From contig QIGM01000582.1 in assembly GCA_003230795.1 (NCBI GenBank), positions 1 to 5,474 of the forward strand: a DNA stretch of 5,474 bases, given 5' to 3'. Shown in pieces: positions 1-5,474 of this stretch. The stretch comes from a bacterium (GTDB lineage Bacteria; Bdellovibrionota_C; UBA2361; SZUA-149). Below the pieces are notes generated by a model. That model saw only the letters and a program-made list of their open reading frames with translations, searched no databases and was not told the origin of the DNA. Within the stretch, counting starts at the first letter, position 1. Each line of letters opens with the position of its first letter. The position numbers and the translations under genes are program-made.

Positions 1-7
1 AAAATTC

Positions 8-286
8 ATGAGAAACGAATCGACCCAACTTCTTGTCGAAGGAATCGCAGAGAAAGCTAAACGGCTTAGGCTTGAAGCTCCACTTGCGTTCTTTCTCGAA
101 GCGCATCTTCCTTTTACGACGATTTTTCAACACGCCGGCTTGTTGTTTGAACCTGCGATGACTCCCTTGTTTGGAGCGGAGCGCATTGAGAACTACAAGA
201 CTCTCTTTTCGGAACGCAGCAATATAGAGCATTTGCTGAGCTTACTTAACGGCGAGTCAACGACGTCGCCGCGTCAGGCGGAATAG
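8..286 (+). CDS. Small conserved-looking protein of unknown function, first gene of the membrane/MutL cluster
   Basis: I do not recognise a named family. The 92-residue product starts with a charged helix (about 1-22), followed by a hydrophobic, Pro- and Phe-rich block (about 22-56, containing APLAFFLEAHLPF and EPAMTPLFG). A second amphipathic helix (about 62-80, LFSERSNIEHLLSLL) and a polar tail follow. The hydrophobic block is too broken by proline and charge for a confident transmembrane helix, so a monotopic or peripheral membrane protein, perhaps bound to the neighbouring membrane proteins, is plausible. The frame stays open to the left edge (two more codons), and the 7 visible bases before ATG hold no Shine-Dalgarno site, so an earlier start cannot be excluded. 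The next gene begins 10 nt downstream, which implies co-transcription. I am confident it is coding because of its position, direction and sensible composition; its function is unknown. Confidence 0.75.
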   Translation: MRNESTQLLVEGIAEKAKRLRLEAPLAFFLEAHLPFTTIFQHAGLLFEPAMTPLFGAERIENYKTLFSERSNIEHLLSLLNGESTTSPRQAE

Positions 287-290
287 GGAG
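285..290 (+). promoter_or_regulatory. Ribosome binding site for the 297 gene
   Basis: AGGGAG lies 6 nt before the ATG at 297 and overlaps the TAG stop (284-286) of the preceding gene. It selects ATG 297 over upstream in-frame codons, which otherwise stay open into the previous gene, and it suggests that ribosomes finishing the first gene can reinitiate here. Confidence 0.7.
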
Positions 291-296
291 ACTCCA

Positions 297-1115
297 ATGG
301 AACATGCAACTCCTGCCGTTCTTGTCCTCATGCTGCTCTTTGTCGGTCCGGTGCTCTATTACATTTGGCGGGCGAATAAAGGTTTAGAAATATTCATTCG
401 TCGTATTCCTGGCATTGACGCTGTGGATGAGGCGATAGGCCGTTCAGTTGAAATGGGCCGGGCGATGAGTTTTACCAGCGGGCTGACAGGAGTAACACCA
501 CTGCTCTATGCCTGTCTTGGCGTGCTACGCTATATCGGAAGAAGGGCTGCAGTCTATAAGGCGCGTCTTTTTGTGCCTTGCAGCGATCCAGAAGCACTTG
601 CTCTCACTGACGCAACGCTTCAGAACGCTTACCGTACTGAAGGTCGTTTTTCGAGTTACGATCCTGCGATGATTCGCTTTCTTTCTGAGGAGCAGTTTGC
701 TTTTGCTTCTGGGTATCAAGGAATGATTCATCGAGAGAACGTGGGTAGCGCTTTTCTCTTTGGGCGCTTTGCTGCGGAGTCACTGATTTTGGCAGAGGCG
801 GGGCAACAAGTTGGGGCTATTCAAGTAGCGGCAACCACTTCTGCTGAGCAAATACCTTTCTTTCTTACAACTTGCGATTACACGCTTATTGGTGAAGAGC
901 TTTACGCTGCAGGCGCTTACTTATCTAAGGATCCAGCGCAGACTGGTAGTCTGCGAGGGCAAGATTTCGCGAAGGTGGTAATTCTTGTTCTTATTTGTAT
1001 TGGCGTATTTCAAGCTACCTATTCCTCAATTGACACTGGTAAGGCCGAGGTGCCGCTTGTGAAGTGGATAACCTCTTCATGGTCGTCTGTTCTAGGAGAC
1101 CCTGAACCGAAGTGA
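297..1115 (+). CDS. DUF6754-like membrane protein
   Basis: A 272-residue membrane protein resembling, from memory, the uncharacterised DUF6754 family. The resemblance rests on the block RIPGIDAVDEAIGRSVEMGR (36-55) and on the later run TTCDYTLIGEELYAAGAYLS (191-210) followed by GSLRGQDFAK (217-226). A clear N-terminal transmembrane helix spans about 6-24 and a C-terminal one about 225-242. Weaker hydrophobic stretches lie near 59-79 and 150-190 and may be buried in the fold or lie on the membrane. Basic residues right after helix 1 (R25, K28, R35, R36) and before the last helix (R220, K226) put the central domain in the cytoplasm by the positive-inside rule, with both ends outside. There it could contact the ATPase encoded at 3839. 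The stop codon overlaps the next GTG start (GTGA). The family has no established biochemical role that I know of. Confidence 0.82.
   Translation: MEHATPAVLVLMLLFVGPVLYYIWRANKGLEIFIRRIPGIDAVDEAIGRSVEMGRAMSFTSGLTGVTPLLYACLGVLRYIGRRAAVYKARLFVPCSDPEALALTDATLQNAYRTEGRFSSYDPAMIRFLSEEQFAFASGYQGMIHRENVGSAFLFGRFAAESLILAEAGQQVGAIQVAATTSAEQIPFFLTTCDYTLIGEELYAAGAYLSKDPAQTGSLRGQDFAKVVILVLICIGVFQATYSSIDTGKAEVPLVKWITSSWSSVLGDPEPK
1094..1098 (+). promoter_or_regulatory. Possible ribosome binding site for the GTG-started 1112 gene
   Basis: AGGAG lies inside the end of the 297-1115 gene, 13 nt before the GTG at 1112. That spacing is longer than optimal, so start selection probably also depends on coupling through the GTGA stop/start overlap. 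Confidence 0.45.
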
Positions 1116-2218
1116 AGAAGAACTACCGAAAAATTCTCATATCCATCTTTACTTTCGTGAGCGGCCTGTACTTTTTTCTCGAGTACGTGCTGCCAGAAAA
1201 GATCGGAACATTTCAGTTTGGTCTTTACCACTCGCATATTAGTCGCGGCTTTATCGTAGTTGGAACGATGGCAATTGGCTTAGGGGTGATCAACATTGTG
1301 CGAGTGCACGGAGTTGCCTTGATTCGCACAAGAAAAGGTTGGATTAATTCCTTTGTCTTGCTGCTTGGCTTACTTGTGATGTTTACAGTTGAGGGAAGTG
1401 CGTTTCTTAGCTCAGAAGCTCGTGTGACCGAGTGGAAGAGTCTTTCTGACCTTAGGGCGTATTCAGAGCGAGTGCGCTCGGATTATATTAAAGAGCGAAT
1501 ACCTGCGCACGCGAGAATTGAATTACTCGTTCAACATGTCGATAAAATACAAGCGAGTAAAAATGATTCCTCTTCGTTTTTAAGAGAGTCACAAGATACT
1601 GAAGAAGCAGCTAAGATTAGCGCGGATTACTACGCTGCGCTCGAGGTGCTACGTACACGAGCGCTCTCACTTTCGGAACTCTACTACGAGCGAGAGGGAG
1701 AAGGTCTGCAAGCGGAAGACGACGAGAGCAGCTTTTCTCTGCAAGAGTCTTTAAAAGAGTACACCGCTTTGCAAGCAGCACACACTGCGCTTGAGCAGCA
1801 AGTTCGGGTAGCGGCCGAGTTTGCAGACGATCTTTCTCGTTTTCACTATGACAATAGTGGGATTGCTAAGAGCAAAAGTCTGCTTAGTAATTCCTTTCTA
1901 TTTCCTCTAGGCGCTGCAATGTTCTCCTTGCTCGCGTTTTACATCGCGACTGCTGCCTATCGCTCATTTCGAATTCGTTCGGCTGAAGCATTCATCATGA
2001 TGCTTGCGGCGGTGATCGTGACCTTGGGTCAGATTCCTCACGGACCTCTTTATGTCTCGGAAGACTTACCCTTGCTCCGGCTCTGGTTGCTGAAGAACTT
2101 GAGCACTCCCGCGTTTAGAGCAATTTATTTTGGCGCGGCCCTTGCTGGTCTCGCAATGGCAGTTCGTATGTGGCTTTCGCTCGAACAAAGTCCTCTTGCG
2201 ACTGAGGATAACGAATGA
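1112..2218 (+). CDS. Six-helix membrane protein with a long helical extracytoplasmic loop
   Basis: I recognise no named family. The 368-residue product has hydrophobic helices at about 8-26, 46-64, 79-98, 262-284, 290-308 and 333-353. Basic ends (KKNYRK at 2-7, RTRKGW at 72-77, YRSFRIRS at 283-290) place both termini in the cytoplasm and the 99-261 segment outside. That segment is charged, alanine- and glutamate-rich and predicted by eye to be helical or coiled-coil (for example 165-195 and 208-240), with no cysteine. The block GAAMFSLLAFYIATAAYRSF (267-286) after it looks like the conserved core. GTG 1112 is the first possible start after an in-frame TGA at 1103-1105, and the gene overlaps its upstream neighbour by 4 nt (GTGA) and its downstream neighbour by 4 nt (ATGA). 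It is likely a structural or sensing part of a complex with the adjacent membrane proteins; nothing indicates enzymatic activity. Confidence 0.82.
   Translation: MKKNYRKILISIFTFVSGLYFFLEYVLPEKIGTFQFGLYHSHISRGFIVVGTMAIGLGVINIVRVHGVALIRTRKGWINSFVLLLGLLVMFTVEGSAFLSSEARVTEWKSLSDLRAYSERVRSDYIKERIPAHARIELLVQHVDKIQASKNDSSSFLRESQDTEEAAKISADYYAALEVLRTRALSLSELYYEREGEGLQAEDDESSFSLQESLKEYTALQAAHTALEQQVRVAAEFADDLSRFHYDNSGIAKSKSLLSNSFLFPLGAAMFSLLAFYIATAAYRSFRIRSAEAFIMMLAAVIVTLGQIPHGPLYVSEDLPLLRLWLLKNLSTPAFRAIYFGAALAGLAMAVRMWLSLEQSPLATEDNE
2204..2208 (+). promoter_or_regulatory. Ribosome binding site for the 2215 gene
   Basis: GAGGA lies 6 nt before the ATG at 2215, inside the last codons of the previous gene. 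With the in-frame TAA at 2209-2211, it fixes ATG 2215 as the start. Confidence 0.65.
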
Positions 2219-3132
2219 GCACTGTAACTGAGAAGAAATCGAGAAGTTGGTTTGAGATTCTCGAGACACTAGATCGACGAATTATTTATCTATTCGTTGT
2301 CGTCGCTCTCTCGATTCCAATTATCTATCGTGTGGAAATGAAGCCAGCTCCGATGGGCACGGCTGATGATTTTTACGAAGCTGTAGAGTCGCTCGACCCT
2401 AATTCTGGAAAGATTGTGCTCATTGCCGCGGATTGGGGTCCGGGGACAATGGCTGAGAATAGACCTCAAACTGAGGTGGCGATAGAGCATCTTCTGCGTC
2501 GTCGACAACCGTTTGCGTTGATTACGATCTATACCTTAGGTGCGCCATTTCTTGAAGAAGTTCCCAAGGGGATCGTTAAGCGGCTTGAAAAGGAAATGCC
2601 TGACGAGAAATGGGAGTACGGCAAAGACTGGGTAAATTTCGGTTATCGTCCTGGCGGAATTCTCATGATTCAAGGTCTCGCCAAGGCTGAAGACCTCCAT
2701 GATGTGCTTCGGGCAGATGCTACGGAAACGCCCCTTGCAGATATTCCTATGATGGAGGGAGTCCATACCATTGAAGACATTTCAATGTTCATGGAGTTTA
2801 CCGGACTTGTTGGTGCTTTTAACGCGTGGGTTCAGTTCTTTCGTGGTCCGATCTTCTTACACGGCTGCACCTCTATCACTATTCCTGAAGCTTTTATTTA
2901 TTACTCATCAAAGCAGATTATCGGACTTCTTGAAGGCCTTGCGGGAGCAGCGTGGTACGAAACCAAACTCTACGAAGACTACTCTGAGCGCGATAAGGAG
3001 TCGCTTGCGCTTAGTACGAACACTGGACTTTCTTTTGCGCAATTAGTTGTGCTGGCATTCATTCTGCTCGGAAACGTCGGGGTGTTGATGCGCGCACTTA
3101 GTAAGACACTGAGTAAGAAGGAGTCTAGCTAG
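2215..3132 (+). CDS. Membrane-anchored protein with a large extracytoplasmic alpha/beta domain
   Basis: I recognise no named family. The 305-residue product has a cytoplasmic basic N-terminus (KKSR, later DRR at 20-22), a transmembrane helix at about 23-39, a ~230-residue domain, a second helix at about 272-294 and a basic tail (KTLSKK). Positive-inside reasoning puts residues 40-270 outside the cytoplasm. The domain alternates strands and helices: KIVLIAADWGPGTMAENRPQ (66-85), ALITIYTLG (101-109), GGILMIQGLAKAEDL (147-161), then GPIFLHGCTSITIPEAFIYY (211-230) leading to IIGLLEGLAGAAWYE (235-249). The only cysteine is C218, in the GCTSITIPE block. The repeating strand-helix order suggests a Rossmann-like or binding-protein-like fold, but no catalytic motif is evident. 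It overlaps the upstream gene by ATGA and the downstream gene by one base (TAGTG). A role in binding or coupling across the envelope is inference only. Confidence 0.82.
   Translation: MSTVTEKKSRSWFEILETLDRRIIYLFVVVALSIPIIYRVEMKPAPMGTADDFYEAVESLDPNSGKIVLIAADWGPGTMAENRPQTEVAIEHLLRRRQPFALITIYTLGAPFLEEVPKGIVKRLEKEMPDEKWEYGKDWVNFGYRPGGILMIQGLAKAEDLHDVLRADATETPLADIPMMEGVHTIEDISMFMEFTGLVGAFNAWVQFFRGPIFLHGCTSITIPEAFIYYSSKQIIGLLEGLAGAAWYETKLYEDYSERDKESLALSTNTGLSFAQLVVLAFILLGNVGVLMRALSKTLSKKESS
3118..3123 (+). promoter_or_regulatory. Ribosome binding site for the GTG-started 3132 gene
   Basis: AAGGAG, the strongest Shine-Dalgarno match in the window, sits 8 nt before the GTG at 3132. An in-frame TAG at 3126-3128 rules out any earlier start, so GTG 3132 is well supported although it is not ATG. 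Confidence 0.75.
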
Positions 3133-3833
3133 TGCCTGAGATTCCAGAGTATTGGTCAATTGGTTGGTGGGAGATCTTCCTTGCCGGTTTCTCCACGCTT
3201 GCGATCTATACCTTTCTTTATAAAGAGAACCCGCTCTATCGTATATTTGAACATTTCTACATTGGTATTGCCACTGCCTACGGAATTATTGCCACGATTC
3301 GTTTCTTCGTTTGGCCTGAATTGCTAAAGCCGATGCTCGGTCTGGACCGCATAGAGTTTCCAGACGGAACGATGAGCGAGGAATATGAGAACCTCTATCT
3401 CCTTTACTTAATACCGGTTTGTTTTGGGCTGCTCTTTTATTGTATTCTCACCAAGCGACATAAATGGTTAGCCGAGCTAGTGATTGGGTGCCAGCTAGGT
3501 TACGCCGGTGGTTTAGCGTTTAAAGGAACCTTTAGTGAGCTACTCCCACAGCTCTTTGATTCCTTCCGTAGCTTCTACGTCCCGGGTTCAGTCGCTGACT
3601 CCCTGACTAACATCTTCTTCGTCGTAACCTTGGTCACCTCGCTGACGTATTTTTTCTTTACTTTCAAACGTGTCGAAGGAGGAGTGGTTGAATCAGCCTC
3701 CTCCGTTGGCAGGTGGCTGATGATGGGCTGTTTCGGAGCCTTCTTTGGCTCCACTATTATGGCGCGCATGGCTCTGCTCGTTGAGCGGCTTGAGTATCTT
3801 ATCCACACCTGGATTCCCGCCATGGTGTCGTAG
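3132..3833 (+). CDS. Polytopic membrane protein, about six helices, unknown function
   Basis: I recognise no named family. Almost all of the 233-residue product is membrane-embedded, with helices at about 12-29, 41-59, 89-106, 113-130, 157-177 and 194-214. Basic loops after helices 1, 3 and 5 (KENPLYR at 31-37, TKRHK at 107-111, FKR at 178-180) face the cytoplasm, while the acidic loop 69-86 faces outside. The N-terminus is therefore outside. Two blocks look like conserved signatures: YKENPLYRIFEHFYIGIA (30-47), and GRWLMMGCFGAFFGSTIMAR (193-212), a glycine-rich helix with paired small residues that suggests tight helix packing. The N-terminus is tryptophan-rich (W8, W12, W13). The gene overlaps its upstream neighbour by one base, and the ATPase gene starts 5 nt after its stop. 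A channel, transporter or core scaffold of the complex is possible; no transporter family motif is visible. Confidence 0.82.
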   Translation: MPEIPEYWSIGWWEIFLAGFSTLAIYTFLYKENPLYRIFEHFYIGIATAYGIIATIRFFVWPELLKPMLGLDRIEFPDGTMSEEYENLYLLYLIPVCFGLLFYCILTKRHKWLAELVIGCQLGYAGGLAFKGTFSELLPQLFDSFRSFYVPGSVADSLTNIFFVVTLVTSLTYFFFTFKRVEGGVVESASSVGRWLMMGCFGAFFGSTIMARMALLVERLEYLIHTWIPAMVS

Positions 3834-3838
3834 CGCTT

Positions 3839-5474
3839 ATGAGTAAAGTTAATATTGATCCTCAAGCTCTCGAAGTAGTACTGGCAACTGACTGTGGTTC
3901 TACCACTACGAAAGCTGTGCTTTTTGAGAAGACTGCTGAAGGCTGGCGTCAAACAGCCAGAGGGGAAGCGCCGACAACGGTAGAGAAACCGGTTGCGAAT
4001 GTAACCATCGGAGCAAGAAACGCTTTTCAGGAAGTTCAGGAACTCTCTGGTCGAAAGATTCTAAACGAGAACGCTACCGAGGGGGAATGCCCCTTACTAC
4101 CCAAGACCGATACTGAGGGCATTGACCTCTATGTATCGACGAGTTCAGCAGGCGGTGGTTTGCAGATGATCGTTGCTGGAGTTGTAGGTAGTATGACGAC
4201 AGCATCAGCAGAGCGTGCTGCGCTCGGTGCTGGCGCTATTGTGATGGATGCTGTTTCTATCGATGATGGTAGAGAATCCTACGAGCGAGTGCAAAAGATT
4301 CGCCATCTTCGACCAGATATAGTGCTGATCGCGGGAGGTACTGAGGGAGGAACTATTGAACATCCTCTTGATCTTGCCGAGCTTGTTCTACAAGCAGACC
4401 CACGGCCTCGCTTCGGAGAAACCTTACGGCTCCCCGTTATTTTTGCGGCGAACTCTGCTGCTCGCGAAGAGGCGAAAGAGATACTAGGTAAAAATTTCGA
4501 GTTCGTTGTTGAAGAGAATCTTCGACCAGCCTTGGAGAAAGAGAATCTTGAGCCAGCACGCGATGCTATTCATGAATTGTTCTTACATCATGTGATGAGC
4601 CACGCGCCTGGCTACAGCACGCTGTTAGATTGGTCGCCTGTTCCTATCCTTCCTACTCCTGCAGCAGTAGGGGATATGGTGCAGAGTGCAGCTGAGAAAT
4701 GGGATATACAGATTGTTGCTGTGGATATTGGTGGTGCGACCACTGATGTGTTCTCCGTTTTTACTGCTGCCGATGGCTCTCCTGTTTTTAATAGAACGGT
4801 GAGCGCGAATTTGGGGATGAGCTATTCCATTGCCAATGTTCTTCTCGAGGCTGGGGAGGAAAACATCCGTAGATGGTTACCATTTGAAATCGAGCCACAT
4901 GAACTTCGAGATCGTCTGCGAAACAAAATGATTCGTCCGACGAGTATTCCTTTTACCGTTCCCGATCTCTTGCTCGAACAAGCGGTGTGCCGAGAAGCTC
5001 TACGACTAGCTTTCGAACACCACAAACGTTTGGCAACTGGTCTGCAGGGAGGTAAGACTCAGCGCGGGATTAGTGATTTCTTTGCGAGAGATGTGTCAGA
5101 CTCTTTGGTCGATATGATGGGGCTGGATCTTATTATCGGTTCAGGTGGAGTGTTAAGTCATGCCCCCGATAGAAAGAGCTGCGCATTTATGCTGCTCGAT
5201 GCCTACGAACCAGAAGGTGTGACGCGGCTTACCGTAGATTCAATCTTCATGATGCCTCACCTAGGGGTATTCTCCAGTGTTCATCCGGAGGCTGCTGCTG
5301 AGATCTTTATCAGAGACTGTTTGGTACAACTCGGAACGGTGATCGCTCCAGTTGGTCCTGCATCGCAGGGGAGTGTGCTCGCCGAGGTGGAAATGCCTGA
5401 CGGACGCAAAATCCCAATCAAAAAAGGAGAACTCTCGCGAGTCTCATTGGGCGAGGATGAGGAGATAGAGGTCT
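3839..5474 (+). CDS. MutL/GlmL-family ASKHA ATPase (glutamate mutase accessory protein homologue), 3' end beyond the window
   Basis: The frame runs 545 codons to the right edge without a stop. It shows the ASKHA nucleotide-binding signatures in order: phosphate-1 loop TDCGSTTTKAVLF (17-29), a glycine-rich STSSAGGGLQ (100-109), LIAGGTEGG (163-171), phosphate-2 loop VDIGGATTDVF (295-305) and adenosine motif IIGSGGVLSHAP (432-443). This combination matches the MutL/GlmL family, whose founder is an ATP-dependent accessory protein of B12-dependent glutamate mutase; I have not verified it by search. From memory, GlmL is roughly 460 residues, so residues after about 460, including the strand-rich IAPVGPASQGSVLAEVEMPD (502-521), form a C-terminal extension. 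No signal peptide or membrane helix is present, so the protein is cytoplasmic. ATG 3839 is the first start after an in-frame TGA at 3791-3793; its Shine-Dalgarno site is poor, which suggests coupling to the gene ending 5 nt upstream. With no mutase genes nearby, its client is unlikely to be glutamate mutase. Confidence 0.88.
   Translation, partial: MSKVNIDPQALEVVLATDCGSTTTKAVLFEKTAEGWRQTARGEAPTTVEKPVANVTIGARNAFQEVQELSGRKILNENATEGECPLLPKTDTEGIDLYVSTSSAGGGLQMIVAGVVGSMTTASAERAALGAGAIVMDAVSIDDGRESYERVQKIRHLRPDIVLIAGGTEGGTIEHPLDLAELVLQADPRPRFGETLRLPVIFAANSAAREEAKEILGKNFEFVVEENLRPALEKENLEPARDAIHELFLHHVMSHAPGYSTLLDWSPVPILPTPAAVGDMVQSAAEKWDIQIVAVDIGGATTDVFSVFTAADGSPVFNRTVSANLGMSYSIANVLLEAGEENIRRWLPFEIEPHELRDRLRNKMIRPTSIPFTVPDLLLEQAVCREALRLAFEHHKRLATGLQGGKTQRGISDFFARDVSDSLVDMMGLDLIIGSGGVLSHAPDRKSCAFMLLDAYEPEGVTRLTVDSIFMMPHLGVFSSVHPEAAAEIFIRDCLVQLGTVIAPVGPASQGSVLAEVEMPDGRKIPIKKGELSRVSLGEDEEIEV

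Noticed and set aside
1..300. Promoter upstream of the first gene
   Set aside because: Only 7 bases precede the first start, so any promoter lies outside the window; no convincing -35/-10 pair is visible before the second gene.
2771..3046. 91-codon plus-strand open frame inside the 2215-3132 gene
   Set aside because: It is out of frame within a gene that has a clear start, ribosome site, membrane helices and motifs across the same bases.
3678..3704. Inverted repeat GGAGGAG/CTCCTCC, a 7-bp stem with a 13-nt loop
   Set aside because: It is inside the 3132-3833 coding region, with no U-tract after it and a long loop, so it is not a terminator. It could weakly hide a Shine-Dalgarno-like sequence, but no gene start follows.
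3575..3952. 125-codon open frame on the minus strand spanning the end of the 3132 gene and the start of the ATPase gene
   Set aside because: It lies antisense to two well-supported genes, crosses their junction, and its translation is a low-complexity Lys/Ser/Thr-rich chain with no motif. It is a shadow frame.
4822..5025. 67-codon minus-strand open frame opposite the ATPase gene
   Set aside because: Its Arg/Ser-rich translation is typical of antisense shadow, and the plus strand encodes the conserved region between the phosphate-2 and adenosine motifs.
3839..5474. Naming the last gene glmL/mutL or calling it DNA mismatch repair MutL
   Set aside because: The DNA-repair MutL is a GHKL ATPase with different motifs. 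The glmL symbol would imply a glutamate mutase partner that is not present in the window.

Overview
The window is one tightly packed, single-strand (+) gene cluster with no intergenic space of any size. It holds a small soluble or membrane-associated protein (8-286), four integral membrane proteins (297-1115, 1112-2218, 2215-3132, 3132-3833), and the first 545 codons of a large ASKHA-fold ATPase of the MutL/GlmL family (3839 to the right edge, no stop reached). The spacings are 10 nt, a 4-nt GTGA overlap, a 4-nt ATGA overlap, a 1-nt TAGTG overlap and a 5-nt gap. This looks like a single transcript with translational coupling. No RNA gene, mobile element, CRISPR array, promoter or terminator is visible. 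Minus-strand open frames are shadows of these genes.

The last gene is the only one assignable to a characterised family. It has the two phosphate loops and the adenosine motif of the acetate-kinase/Hsp70/actin superfamily, in the arrangement of GlmL, the accessory protein encoded between glmS and glmE of coenzyme-B12-dependent glutamate mutase. No mutase subunit or B12-binding protein occurs here; the partners in this window are membrane proteins. The 297-1115 product resembles, from memory, the uncharacterised DUF6754 membrane family. The other three membrane proteins and the small first protein are unnamed, but contain blocks that look conserved.

Positive-inside reasoning gives a provisional model, which is inference. 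The 297-1115 protein puts a ~200-residue domain in the cytoplasm, where it could meet the ATPase. The 1112-2218 protein carries a ~160-residue helical extracytoplasmic loop. The 2215-3132 protein holds a ~230-residue extracytoplasmic domain between two membrane anchors. The 3132-3833 protein is almost wholly membrane-embedded. Together they could form an envelope-spanning complex powered or gated by a cytoplasmic ATPase. Its substrate is unknown.

The organism cannot be named. Base composition is balanced, Shine-Dalgarno sites are clear, and GTG starts occur in two of six genes, so it is a bacterium. From memory, this kind of cluster is more typical of poorly cultured lineages than of model proteobacteria or firmicutes.
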